A stretch of 64,000 nt of DNA from an uncultured Pelagibacteraceae bacterium (GTDB taxonomy: Bacteria > Pseudomonadota > Alphaproteobacteria > Pelagibacterales > Pelagibacteraceae), in assembly GCA_902624185.1 (NCBI GenBank), contig CACNWU010000004.1:38068-102067 (forward strand), given 5' to 3'. Below, piece by piece: positions 21,122 to 31,035 of the stretch. A program made the position numbers and the translations under genes. The notes beneath the pieces are model-generated. The model worked only from the letters and a program-made list of their open reading frames with translations, was not told the DNA's origin and did not search any database. How positions within the stretch are numbered: the stretch's first letter is position 1; each line of letters opens with the position of its first letter.

Positions 21122-22052
21122 ACCAATTTTAGTTGTTGCAGGTGATCCAAAAAGTATTTTTTTAGAAATATATTTTAAATCATTGAAACTAATTAAAATT
21201 TCAAATCCACTTATTTTAATTGTTGATGAAGAAATTTTAATTAATCAGATGAAATATTTAAAGTATCAATTTAAATTAAATAAACTGAAAAATGAGAATA
21301 TTAATTTTAAAATGATAAATAATAGGACCATAAATTATATCAACGTTCCTCTCAAATCAAAAAATATAGTAAATTATATTGAAAGGTCTTTCCAATTAGC
21401 TATTAAACTTTTAAAAAAAGATAAAAGATTACAACTTATCAATGGTCCAATTAATAAAAAAAAATTTTTAAAAGGAAATTATCTAGGTATAACTGAATAT
21501 CTTGGATCAAAAACAAATAATTTAAAAAACGTAGTGATGTTGATATTTAATAAAAAATTATCTGTAAGCCCAATAACAACACATGTGCCTCTAAAAAAAG
21601 TTCATCAACTTATCTCAAAAAAAAGAATTATAAATCATGTGAAATTAATTAACGAATTCTACAAAAGGAAATTCAATATTAAGCCAAAAATTGCTTTAAC
21701 TGGTTTAAATCCTCACTGCGAAAGTAATTTTAATAAGAGTGAAGAGGTAAAAGTAATTAATCCAACAATAAATTATCTAAAAAAACAAAAGTATAATGTT
21801 TCTGGACCATTTCCAGCAGATACTATTTTTTTAAAAAATAATTTTAAAAAGTTTGATGTAATTATTGGCATGTATCACGACCAAGTCTTAGGTCCAATTA
21901 AGTCAATTTTTGAATTTGACGCCATTAATATTACGCTGGGATTACCTTTTAATAGGGTTTCTCCAGATCATGGGCCTAATGAAAAAATGTTTGGAAAAAA
22001 TAAATCTAACCCAACTAGTTTACTTAAGGCAATAAAGTTTTTAGATAATTAA
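21105..22052 (+). CDS. pdxA: PdxA-family 4-hydroxythreonine-4-phosphate dehydrogenase (divergent)
   Basis: TTHVPLKKV, LTGLNPHCES, GPFPADTIF, GMYHDQVLGPIK, NITLGLPFNRVSPDHG; conserved position upstream of rsmA. Confidence 0.85.
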   Translation: MSKNSKPILVVAGDPKSIFLEIYFKSLKLIKISNPLILIVDEEILINQMKYLKYQFKLNKLKNENINFKMINNRTINYINVPLKSKNIVNYIERSFQLAIKLLKKDKRLQLINGPINKKKFLKGNYLGITEYLGSKTNNLKNVVMLIFNKKLSVSPITTHVPLKKVHQLISKKRIINHVKLINEFYKRKFNIKPKIALTGLNPHCESNFNKSEEVKVINPTINYLKKQKYNVSGPFPADTIFLKNNFKKFDVIIGMYHDQVLGPIKSIFEFDAINITLGLPFNRVSPDHGPNEKMFGKNKSNPTSLLKAIKFLDN

Positions 22053-22841
22053 GTGCGTATTAAAGCAAAAAAAAGTCTAGGACAGAATTTTCTTATAGAT
22101 AAAAATATAATAGAGAAAATTGCCTCTATTACAGAAATTTCAAATAAAGAAATTTTAGAAGTTGGTCCTGGGACAGGAAATCTATCTGCATCATTACTTG
22201 AAAAAAAGCCAAAAAAATTTTTTGCTTTTGAAAAAGATGAAAATTTATGTTCCTTGCTATCTGATAAATTTAAAGATCAAATTGAGATTAGAAATATCGA
22301 TATTCTTACAACAAATATGGAACTAATTTCAAAAAAAAAATTAATAGTTTTTGGGAATCTTCCTTATAATATTTCAACAGAAATAATTTGTAATTGGATA
22401 ATAAATTTGAAAAAAGATCCATGGTTTGATGAATTAATATTAATGTTTCAAAAAGAGGTTGCTGAAAGAATTGTTGCAAAAGAAAACTCCACAAATTTTG
22501 GAAGATTAACAATTCTGTGTAAGTGGAGATTAAATGTCAAAAAAATATTTGATATAAGTCCTAATTGTTTTTTTCCAAAACCAAAAGTTGAAAGTTCAGT
22601 TTTACATTTTACCTTAAAAAGAAATTATGATCTATTTCAAAATCCAAAAAATTTAGAATTAATCTCTCGTATCTTTTTTAATCAAAAAAGAAAAATGATT
22701 AAAAATCCTATGAAACAATTATTTAAAAATTATTCAAATGTTTCTAAAAAATTAAATCTTAATTTAAATTTAAGACCACAGAATTTATCTTTGAAACAAT
22801 ATTTTGAAATAGTAAAAGAATATGAAAATTTAAGAAGTTAA
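22053..22841 (+). CDS. rsmA: 16S rRNA dimethyladenosine transferase, GTG start
   Basis: [48 protein letters not shown]. Confidence 0.95.
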   Translation: MRIKAKKSLGQNFLIDKNIIEKIASITEISNKEILEVGPGTGNLSASLLEKKPKKFFAFEKDENLCSLLSDKFKDQIEIRNIDILTTNMELISKKKLIVFGNLPYNISTEIICNWIINLKKDPWFDELILMFQKEVAERIVAKENSTNFGRLTILCKWRLNVKKIFDISPNCFFPKPKVESSVLHFTLKRNYDLFQNPKNLELISRIFFNQKRKMIKNPMKQLFKNYSNVSKKLNLNLNLRPQNLSLKQYFEIVKEYENLRS

Positions 22842-23462
22842 TTTTTCTACATGTGATCTGATAAAATTATCATCATAATTCTTTGTTATGCCACTAATCT
22901 CACTTTCAATTAAATCTACTATTTTGCTATAACAAACTTCAAGATCATCATTTATAATAACATAATCATAGTTAATCCAATGTAAAACATCTCTACTAAA
23001 TTCTTTCATTCTCTCCTCTACGATTAATTTATCTTTCATATCTCGATTAGAAAGTCTTTCAAATAATATTTCTTTGCTTGGGGGTAAGATAAAGAACGTG
23101 ATTAATTTAAAATCTAATTTTTTATTTTTGATTTGGTCTGCGCCCTGCCAATCAATATCAAAAATTACATTTTCACCATTTTTCAATTTCTCTTTTACTG
23201 GAGACTTAGTTGTTCCATACAAATTATTAAAAACCTTAGCATATTCTAAAAATTCATCATTTCTTATTAATTCTTTAAATCTTAACTCATCAACAAAATA
23301 ATAATCTTTATTTTGAGTTTCCTTTTCTCGAGGTTTTCTAGTTGTATGTGAAATTGAGATTTTAAAATTTTTTCTTTCAGCTAAAAGTTTTACAAGGGTA
23401 GTTTTGCCAGCCCCGGATGGGGATGATAAAATAACCATTATCCCATCTTTTTTTAAGGGCAT
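22830..23462 (-). CDS. gmk: Guanylate kinase
   Basis: [41 protein letters not shown]. Confidence 0.95.
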   Translation of the reverse strand: MPLKKDGIMVILSSPSGAGKTTLVKLLAERKNFKISISHTTRKPREKETQNKDYYFVDELRFKELIRNDEFLEYAKVFNNLYGTTKSPVKEKLKNGENVIFDIDWQGADQIKNKKLDFKLITFFILPPSKEILFERLSNRDMKDKLIVEERMKEFSRDVLHWINYDYVIINDDLEVCYSKIVDLIESEISGITKNYDDNFIRSHVEKLTS

Positions 23463-23471
23463 TTAGTAAAA

Positions 23472-23711
23472 TTAATTTCTTTTCCCTTCAATAAATTTAA
23501 CAGCATCTCCGACCGTTAAAATTTTTTCAGCTTCACTATCGGAAATTTCGGAACCAAACTCTTCCTCAAATGCCATCACTAATTCAACTGTATCTAAACT
23601 ATCAGCACCTAAATCATCTATAAAACTAGACTCTTCTGTGACCTTAGCCTCATCAATACCCAAATGATCAGCAACTATTTTTTTTACTTTACTTGAAATA
23701 TCGTCTGACAT
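23472..23711 (-). CDS. acpP: Acyl carrier protein
   Basis: [24 protein letters not shown] phosphopantetheine site. Confidence 0.97.
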   Translation of the reverse strand: MSDDISSKVKKIVADHLGIDEAKVTEESSFIDDLGADSLDTVELVMAFEEEFGSEISDSEAEKILTVGDAVKFIEGKRN

Positions 23712-23759
23712 ATTTATCCTTTTTGTTATAATTCGTTAATAGTTGAAATTGGTTTTTTG

Positions 23760-24497
23760 TCAACCTAAATACATTCCGCCATTAACGTGTAAAGTCTCGC
23801 CAGTAATGTAATCGGAAATTGGCGATGCTAAAAAAAGGACTGCATTTGCAATATCCGATGGCTTTCCTAGTCTACTTGCAGGAATTTTGCTAATAATTGT
23901 CTCTTTAAATTTTTCATCAATCTTATCTGTCATATTGGTATTAATAAATCCTGGTGAAATACAATTTACATTTATATTTTTTTTAGCATATTCAATTGCT
24001 AAACTTTTTGACATAGCTACTATTCCAGCTTTAGATGCTGTATAATTCGCCTGACCTACGTTGCCAGTATGTCCAACAACAGAAGTGATATTAATTATTT
24101 TACCTGATTTATTTTTTAACATTTTTTTGATTGCAAATTTACTCATTAAGAAAGTTGATGTTAAGTTTATGTCAATTACTTTAGACCACTCGTCCATACT
24201 CATTCTAATTGTTAAATTATCTTTTGTAATACCAGCATTATTTATTATGCAATCTAAATTTCCCCCTAAACTTTCAGTAGCCTCTTCAATAAAATCTTCA
24301 ATTTTATCATGATTAGAAATATCAAATTTAATTATTTTAATTTTATCAAATTTATTTTTTAGCTGATCTAATTTTTCAATTTTTGTTCCTGTGGCAAGAA
24401 TATTTGCACCTGCTTCGTTAAGTTTTTCAACTACAGAACTTCCTATTCCTCCTGAGGCGCCAGTAACGATGACATTTTTATTTTTTAAGTTTATCAT
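23760..24497 (-). CDS. fabG: 3-oxoacyl-ACP reductase
   Basis: VIVTGASGGIGSSV, IINNAGITKDNL, GQANYTASKAG, INVNCISPGFI; next to acpP and fabD. Confidence 0.95.
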   Translation of the reverse strand: MINLKNKNVIVTGASGGIGSSVVEKLNEAGANILATGTKIEKLDQLKNKFDKIKIIKFDISNHDKIEDFIEEATESLGGNLDCIINNAGITKDNLTIRMSMDEWSKVIDINLTSTFLMSKFAIKKMLKNKSGKIINITSVVGHTGNVGQANYTASKAGIVAMSKSLAIEYAKKNINVNCISPGFINTNMTDKIDEKFKETIISKIPASRLGKPSDIANAVLFLASPISDYITGETLHVNGGMYLG

Positions 24498-25423
24498 TTA
24501 ATATCTATATTATTTATATCCTCTTCAGAATTAATTGATATCAATTTTATATCTTTTTTAATCCTTTTTATTAAACCTGTTAAAACTTTTCCTGGACCAA
24601 TCTCAATAAATTGATCAACCCCACAATTTAGCATGTTTAAAACACTCTCTCTCCACCTTACCCTACTCTCAATTTGTTTTATCAATAGATCTTTTATTTC
24701 TTTATTATTTTTTACCTCTTCCGCAGTCACGTTCGAGATAAGACTGTTTTGACCATCATTCATTTTAAGTTGATTTATTTTATCTTGCATGCTTTCTGTA
24801 GCTTTTTGCATTAATTTACAATGAAATGGGGCGCTTACTGGTAATTTTATATTTTTTATATTTTTTGATTTAAGAATATCTGCAAGTTGATTTATGTCAT
24901 TAATTTTTCCACTGATCACAATTTGTCCTTCAGAGTTATCATTTGCTATCTCTGCTGTAATTTTTGAGTTGTTCTCTTTAAGTAGATCTTCAATATCTTC
25001 AATTGAACTACCTAAAACAGCTAACATTCCTCCAAGCCCTTTTGGAACAGCATTTTGCATTGCTTCACCTCGTTGTTTTAAAATCTTAATTGTATCTGTA
25101 AAATTTAGGTATCCAGCACATGCTAATGCCGAGTATTCTCCTAATGAATGACCAGCAAAAAATTTTCCTTTATTAAGGTCTTTTCCAAATTCATTTTTTA
25201 CAATTTTGAAAATTGAATAACTGATTAAAAATATAGCTGGTTGAGTGTTAACAGTTAAGTCTAAATCAGATTTAGGTCCATTTAAGACAAGTTCTGATAG
25301 TTTAAAATTTAATGTATCATCCGCCTCTTTAAAATAATCTTTAACTAAGTCATATTTTTCATAAAGCTCTTTTCCCATTCCAACCACTTGTGAACCTTGA
25401 CCTGGAAATACAACTGAAAACAT
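24494..25423 (-). CDS. fabD: Malonyl-CoA:ACP transacylase
   Basis: FPGQGSQVVGMGKEL, AGHSLGEYSALACAG, PVSAPFHCKLM. Confidence 0.96.
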   Translation of the reverse strand: MFSVVFPGQGSQVVGMGKELYEKYDLVKDYFKEADDTLNFKLSELVLNGPKSDLDLTVNTQPAIFLISYSIFKIVKNEFGKDLNKGKFFAGHSLGEYSALACAGYLNFTDTIKILKQRGEAMQNAVPKGLGGMLAVLGSSIEDIEDLLKENNSKITAEIANDNSEGQIVISGKINDINQLADILKSKNIKNIKLPVSAPFHCKLMQKATESMQDKINQLKMNDGQNSLISNVTAEEVKNNKEIKDLLIKQIESRVRWRESVLNMLNCGVDQFIEIGPGKVLTGLIKRIKKDIKLISINSEEDINNIDIK

Positions 25424-25508
25424 TTAAAATCTCTAATTTATTGGTTATTTTACTATTGTAATTAAATTATTATAATAGTATATCCTCACTTTTTATTAAA
25501 GAACATAT

Positions 25509-25862
25509 ATGAATTTATACGAACATACTATAATTGCTAGGCAGGATACTTCACCAAGTGAAATTAAACAACTAACAGAAAAATATTCTAAATTAGTTGA
25601 AAAAAATCAAGGTGAAATTGTTAAGACAGAAAACTGGGGTTTAATAAACTTGTCTCATTTAATCAAAAAAAACAAAAAAGGGAGCTATATTCATTTCAAG
25701 ATTAAAGGTGACGGCAAAATGATTAGCGAACTTGAAAAAAATGAAGCGATTGATAAAAAATTACTAAGATATTTAACAATTAAAGTAAAAGAATTTGACT
25801 TAGATACTAATTATTTTGGCTCTAAAGAGGCTAATGATAAGAAAGAGTTAAAGGAGGTATAA
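25509..25862 (+). CDS. rpsF: Ribosomal protein S6
   Basis: [15 protein letters not shown]...[10 protein letters not shown], upstream of rpsR/rplI. Confidence 0.95.
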   Translation: MNLYEHTIIARQDTSPSEIKQLTEKYSKLVEKNQGEIVKTENWGLINLSHLIKKNKKGSYIHFKIKGDGKMISELEKNEAIDKKLLRYLTIKVKEFDLDTNYFGSKEANDKKELKEV

Positions 25863-26134
25863 TGCCTAAAAGACAAAGTGGAAATAAAAAAAATAAGCAG
25901 AGTAATTTTGCTAAATTAAGTATTTTTCAACCTAATAAATACAAATTTAAAAAAACTTGCCCACTTTCAGTTAAAGGAGCGCCTAAAGTTGACTATAAAA
26001 ATATTAAACTTTTAAAAAGATATGTTTCTGAAAATGGAAAAATTTTACCTTCAAGGATAACTAATATAAGTTTAAAAAAGCAAAGAGAGTTATCTTTATC
26101 AATAAAAAGAGCAAGAAATTTGGCACTATTATAA
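25862..26134 (+). CDS. rpsR: Ribosomal protein S18
   Basis: [48 protein letters not shown]. Confidence 0.96.
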   Translation: MPKRQSGNKKNKQSNFAKLSIFQPNKYKFKKTCPLSVKGAPKVDYKNIKLLKRYVSENGKILPSRITNISLKKQRELSLSIKRARNLALL

Positions 26135-26593
26135 ATGAAAGTAATTCTATTAGAAAATATTAAAAGAATTGGATCTATTGGTGAAATTATAGATGTAAAA
26201 AGAGGGTTTGCTAGAAACTTTTTAATAGCTAACAACAAGGCTCTTTATGCTTCAAAAGAAAATATTAAAGAAGTCGAAAAAATTAAGACTGACTTGTCAA
26301 AAAAAGATAGTGAAAAAAAAGCAGAGGCAAAATCAATTTTTGAAAAAATAAATAAGAAAGAATTTAATGTTAAAAAATTAAGTACGGAAAATAAAGAACT
26401 TTATGGATCAGTAAAACCAACAGAAATTTCTAAATTAATAAAAAGCCTTACTAAAATTGATATAAAGCCATCAATGATACAACCTGTTAAAGAAATTAAA
26501 TCTTTAGGAAAATTTAAAATTAAAATTTTCTTACACTCTGAAGTTGATGCTGAAATATCTATAAATGTTGAGTCAGCTGATACGATACAATAA
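26135..26593 (+). CDS. rplI: Ribosomal protein L9
   Basis: MKVILLENIKRIGSIGEIIDVKRGFARNFLI. Confidence 0.96.
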   Translation: MKVILLENIKRIGSIGEIIDVKRGFARNFLIANNKALYASKENIKEVEKIKTDLSKKDSEKKAEAKSIFEKINKKEFNVKKLSTENKELYGSVKPTEISKLIKSLTKIDIKPSMIQPVKEIKSLGKFKIKIFLHSEVDAEISINVESADTIQ

Positions 26594-26660
26594 TTATACA
26601 ATTTTTTCCCCAACTAATTAAATCATTTCCTAGATTAATATTTTCATAATATATTTTTCT

Positions 26661-28079
26661 ATGGAAAATAATCTTAGTGTTGTAAAAAATAATTTTAAAG
26701 AACTTCCAAATAATATAGAAGCTGAACAATCTGTTATAGGATCAATATTAGTTACAAATGAAATTTTTGATGAGATAAATCTCATAATTTCAAGTGTGAA
26801 TTTTTATGATCCTATGCATCAAAAAATTTTTAGCGCTATAGAAAATTTAATATACAAAGGCATGCTAGCCAACCCAATAACTTTAAAAAATTATTTTGTA
26901 GATGAAAAAGATGATTTAAATGTTCCAGAATATTTGGTCAAGATAACAAAATTTTCCACATCTACAAGACAAGCCACTGAATATTCAAGAATTATTTATG
27001 ATATGTTTGTAAGACGAGAATTAATTAAAATTTCTGAACAAACAATCGACACAGCTAAATTAAATGATCTTAATACTAATGGTCAAAATATCATTGAAAA
27101 TTCCGAAAGGTTATTATTTGATCTTGCTGAAAAGGGATCTTTTAATTCGTCAATAATTAAATTTGACGAAGCAATGAAACAGACAATTGAAATGGCTTCA
27201 GCAGCTTATAAAAATGAGGAAGGAATTGTTGGTGTCCCTACTGGTCTAAGAGATTTAGATGATAGATTGGGAGGTCTTCACAAGTCTGATTTAATAATAA
27301 TTGCTGGTAGACCAGGAATGGGAAAAACTGCTTTAGCTACAAATATTGCATTTAATGCAGCTCAAAAATTACAAGATAGTGGAAGAAAATCTTCTATAGC
27401 TTTTTTTTCGTTAGAGATGTCATCCGAACAGCTTTCAACAAGAATACTAGCAGAACAATCAAGAATTAAATCAAATGATATAAGACGTGGAAGAATTTCC
27501 GATGAACAATTTGATAAATTTTTAGAAACATCAAAAAATATTTCCGAATTGCCGCTTTATATAGATGAAACACCTGCAATAAGTATTGCTGCTATGAGTA
27601 ATCGAGCAAGACGAATTAAAAGAATACATGGTCTTGATATGATTATAGTAGACTATATTCAATTAATGAGAGGAACTTTAAATTATAAGGATGGACGTGT
27701 TCAAGAAGTTTCGGAAATAACTCAGGGTTTGAAAGCTATTGCAAAAGAATTATCTATTCCTGTTGTTGCTCTTTCGCAATTATCAAGACAAGTAGAGCAA
27801 AGAGATAATAAAAAACCTCAACTATCTGATTTAAGAGAGTCTGGTTCAATAGAACAAGATGCTGATGTAGTAATGTTTGTTTATCGAGAATCATACTATT
27901 TAGAAAATAAAGAACCAAAGCCCGCAACTGTAGAGCACGCTGAATGGCAAGCAAAAATGAATGAAGTTTCAAATTTAGCAGAATTAATCATTGGTAAACA
28001 AAGACACGGTCCAACTGGAAATGTATTCCTGGAGTTTGAGGCAATGTTTACTAAATTTAAGGATACTCAAACCAACTAA
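26661..28079 (+). CDS. dnaB: Replicative DNA helicase
   Basis: NNIEAEQSVIGSIL, IIAGRPGMGKTALATNIA, IIVDYIQLM, SDLRESGSIEQDADVVMFVYR. Confidence 0.97.
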   Translation: MENNLSVVKNNFKELPNNIEAEQSVIGSILVTNEIFDEINLIISSVNFYDPMHQKIFSAIENLIYKGMLANPITLKNYFVDEKDDLNVPEYLVKITKFSTSTRQATEYSRIIYDMFVRRELIKISEQTIDTAKLNDLNTNGQNIIENSERLLFDLAEKGSFNSSIIKFDEAMKQTIEMASAAYKNEEGIVGVPTGLRDLDDRLGGLHKSDLIIIAGRPGMGKTALATNIAFNAAQKLQDSGRKSSIAFFSLEMSSEQLSTRILAEQSRIKSNDIRRGRISDEQFDKFLETSKNISELPLYIDETPAISIAAMSNRARRIKRIHGLDMIIVDYIQLMRGTLNYKDGRVQEVSEITQGLKAIAKELSIPVVALSQLSRQVEQRDNKKPQLSDLRESGSIEQDADVVMFVYRESYYLENKEPKPATVEHAEWQAKMNEVSNLAELIIGKQRHGPTGNVFLEFEAMFTKFKDTQTN

Positions 28080-28101
28080 ATTCCAATATAAAAGGGATTA
28101 G

Positions 28102-30489
28102 ATGTTTGCCCAATTTTATCAAAATATAATTCTTAAAAATCCAAAATCTGTTTTTATTATACTGATCATTACACTGATAAGTTTTGGGTACCATTCAAAA
28201 GATTTTAGGTTAGATGCCTCCTCAGAAACCCTTTTGATTGAAGGTGACCCTGACCTTAAATACCTTCAAGAAATATCTAAAAGATATGGCTCCAAAGATT
28301 TCTTAATTTTGACTTACACACCTAATGAGGGAATGATTTCAGATACCTCAATAAACAATCTCTTAAGTCTTAAATATAAAATTCAAAGCTTAGATTGGGT
28401 TCATAGTGTGATTACACTGTTAGATATTCCATTGTTAAATAGCTCTGATGAGCCCTTACAAGAAAGACTAAAAAACTTCAAGACACTTAAAGATGAGGAT
28501 ATTGATAGAGACAGAGGTTTTAAAGAAATAGTGAGTAGTCCTGTATTTAGAAATTTTGTAATTAGTAATGACGGAAAGACAAGTGGTATAATAGTAAATA
28601 TAAAAAAAAACAAAAAACTTAAAGATCTATCTGAAGCATCAAGTGAAGAACTCGAAGAAGTTAAGGATTTAATAAAAAAACAAAATCATCAAAATATTCT
28701 TGAAATAAGAGATGTTATAAAGAGCTATGAGAATATAGGGAAAATACATTTAGGCGGAATACCCATGATTGCTGATGATATGATGTCATTCATAAAAAGT
28801 GATATAATTGTCTTTGGAATTGGAGTTCTTCTATTTATAATTGGAACTCTATGGTTTGTTTTTAGAAGGTTAATTTGGATAATCGTTCCAATAAGTAGCT
28901 GTTTTTTTTCAGTAATAATCATGATTGGTATATTGGGTTTACTTGGTTGGAAAGTTACTGTCATTTCATCTAATTTTATCGCCTTGATGTTAATTTTAAC
29001 AATGGCAATGAACATTCATATGAGTACGAGATTTTTACAATTAAGAGAAAAATTTCCTTCTAAGAACATTACAGAGCTCATTGCGTTAACTACAAATAAA
29101 ATGTTCTGGCCAATTCTTTATACTGTTTTAACAACTGTGATAGCATTTCTCTCTTTAATTTTCAGTGAAATAAAACCGATTATTGATTTTGGTTGGATGA
29201 TGACATTAGGACTTATAACTTCATTCTTAATAACTTTTACATTATTACCTACTCTTATTAATTTTGTTCCAAAAGAAAATATTTCTTTAAAAAAAAATGA
29301 AGATTCTAAAATAATTACCTTTTTTGCAAATACGTCAAAAAATAATCATAAGACAATTTATATTATTACTTTGATTATAATATTATTAAGCTTAATTGGT
29401 ATTAGTCGTCTAGAGGTCGAGAATAGTTTTATAAATTACTTTAGTAAAAAGACTGAAATTTATAAAGGAATGAAACTTATAGATGAAGAACTAGGAGGTA
29501 CTACGCCTCTTGAGGTTATTTTAAAATTTCCCAAAAAAGAAAAATCTGAATCAAGTGATGAAGATGAATTTGAAGATTGGGGAGAAGAAGAAAATCAAAA
29601 TGATGAAAAATATTGGTTTACAAAAGATAAAATTGATAAAATAGCAGCAGTTCATAATTATCTTGATAGTTTACCTCAGGTAGGAAAGGTTTTGTCATTT
29701 TCATCAATTATAGATGTAGCGACATTACTTAATAATAATAAGCCGCTTGGCACATTAGAAATGGGTGTTTTATACTCAAAAATACCCCAAAGTATTAAGA
29801 CAGAAATTATCGATCCTTACATTTCGATAAAAGATAATGAGGCACGAATTAACCTAAGAATAATTGACTCTCAAAAAGATTTGAGAAGGAATGATTTAAT
29901 AAATAAGATTAATTACGATTTAGAAAACAAGATTGGAATAGATAAAAATGAATTTAAACTTGCAGGAGTTTTAATCTTGTTTAACAATTTACTTCAAAGT
30001 CTTTTTAAATCTCAAATTCTAACATTAGGTTTAGTTATGATTGGAATATTTATAATGTTTTTAATACTTTTCAAAAATATTAAATTATCTCTTATTGGTG
30101 TTGTGCCCAATTTTATAGCAGCTTTTTTTATACTCGGAATTATAGGTTTATTGGGTATACCTCTAGATATGATGACAATCACGATTGCAGCAATTACAAT
30201 CGGAATCGCCGTAGACAATAGTATTCACTATATTTATAGATTTAAGGAAGAGTTTAATAATTTGAAAGATTATAAAGAAACTTTAACCCTATGTCATACC
30301 ACTGTGGGTAAAGCTATCTTAAATACCTCAATAACTATAGTTTTTGGATTTTCAATATTAGTTTTATCTAAATTTATACCAACTATTTATTTTGGAATTT
30401 TTACAGGCATAGCTATGTTGCTGGCTATGATATCTGTTTTAACCCTTCTTCCATCTTTAATTTTATTGATAAGACCTTTTGATAAATAA
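28102..30489 (+). CDS. RND/MMPL-family exporter
   Basis: Two repeats of TM clusters, AITIGIAVDNSIHYIYRFKEE motif, large extracytoplasmic loops. Confidence 0.88.
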   Translation: MFAQFYQNIILKNPKSVFIILIITLISFGYHSKDFRLDASSETLLIEGDPDLKYLQEISKRYGSKDFLILTYTPNEGMISDTSINNLLSLKYKIQSLDWVHSVITLLDIPLLNSSDEPLQERLKNFKTLKDEDIDRDRGFKEIVSSPVFRNFVISNDGKTSGIIVNIKKNKKLKDLSEASSEELEEVKDLIKKQNHQNILEIRDVIKSYENIGKIHLGGIPMIADDMMSFIKSDIIVFGIGVLLFIIGTLWFVFRRLIWIIVPISSCFFSVIIMIGILGLLGWKVTVISSNFIALMLILTMAMNIHMSTRFLQLREKFPSKNITELIALTTNKMFWPILYTVLTTVIAFLSLIFSEIKPIIDFGWMMTLGLITSFLITFTLLPTLINFVPKENISLKKNEDSKIITFFANTSKNNHKTIYIITLIIILLSLIGISRLEVENSFINYFSKKTEIYKGMKLIDEELGGTTPLEVILKFPKKEKSESSDEDEFEDWGEEENQNDEKYWFTKDKIDKIAAVHNYLDSLPQVGKVLSFSSIIDVATLLNNNKPLGTLEMGVLYSKIPQSIKTEIIDPYISIKDNEARINLRIIDSQKDLRRNDLINKINYDLENKIGIDKNEFKLAGVLILFNNLLQSLFKSQILTLGLVMIGIFIMFLILFKNIKLSLIGVVPNFIAAFFILGIIGLLGIPLDMMTITIAAITIGIAVDNSIHYIYRFKEEFNNLKDYKETLTLCHTTVGKAILNTSITIVFGFSILVLSKFIPTIYFGIFTGIAMLLAMISVLTLLPSLILLIRPFDK

Positions 30490-31035
30490 ATGCAAGACTT
30501 ATTAAAAGATTTTTATAACTCTATTTCAATTATTGATCTACTATATCTAATTATTACCATCCTCTCAGTTATTAAATGTTATAAAAAAGGTTTTGTCCTT
30601 AGCATATTGTCTATGGCAAAATGGTTGTTAGCTTATATAGTAACCTTAATAATTTTCCCTAAGGCCAAACCTTATTTGGAAGACTTTATCGATAGTGAAT
30701 ATATACTTGATGTTGGGCTTGGTATCACAATATTCATAATAGTAATATTTTTTATATTAATGATTAACAGAGGTGTAAGCAAAGCAATTAGTTATACTGG
30801 GCTAGGAAGTTTAGACACTGTTTTCGGATTCTTTTTTGGATTTATAAGAGCTTATATTCTCTCTGTGTGTATTTTTTTAGGTGTCCATATAGTGTATAAT
30901 TACGATAAATGGCCAATAAATTTGGATAAATCATACACCTTTCCATATTTAGAAAAAGGTAGTAATTATTTAATAAAAGAATTTCCTAATGAAAAAACAT
31001 ATCAAGATTCTAAAGAAAAAATTGAGGACCTTTGA
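30490..31035 (+). CDS. cvpA: CvpA family membrane protein
   Basis: SIIDLLYLIITILSVIKCYKKGFVLSILSMAKWLLAYIV; LDTVFGFFFGFIRAYIL; precedes purF. Confidence 0.85.
   Translation: MQDLLKDFYNSISIIDLLYLIITILSVIKCYKKGFVLSILSMAKWLLAYIVTLIIFPKAKPYLEDFIDSEYILDVGLGITIFIIVIFFILMINRGVSKAISYTGLGSLDTVFGFFFGFIRAYILSVCIFLGVHIVYNYDKWPINLDKSYTFPYLEKGSNYLIKEFPNEKTYQDSKEKIEDL

Noticed and set aside
25441-25508. TATAAT-like box upstream of rpsF as a promoter
   Set aside because: A TATAAT is present at about 25471-25476, but no convincing -35 at suitable spacing; TATAAT matches are expected by chance here.
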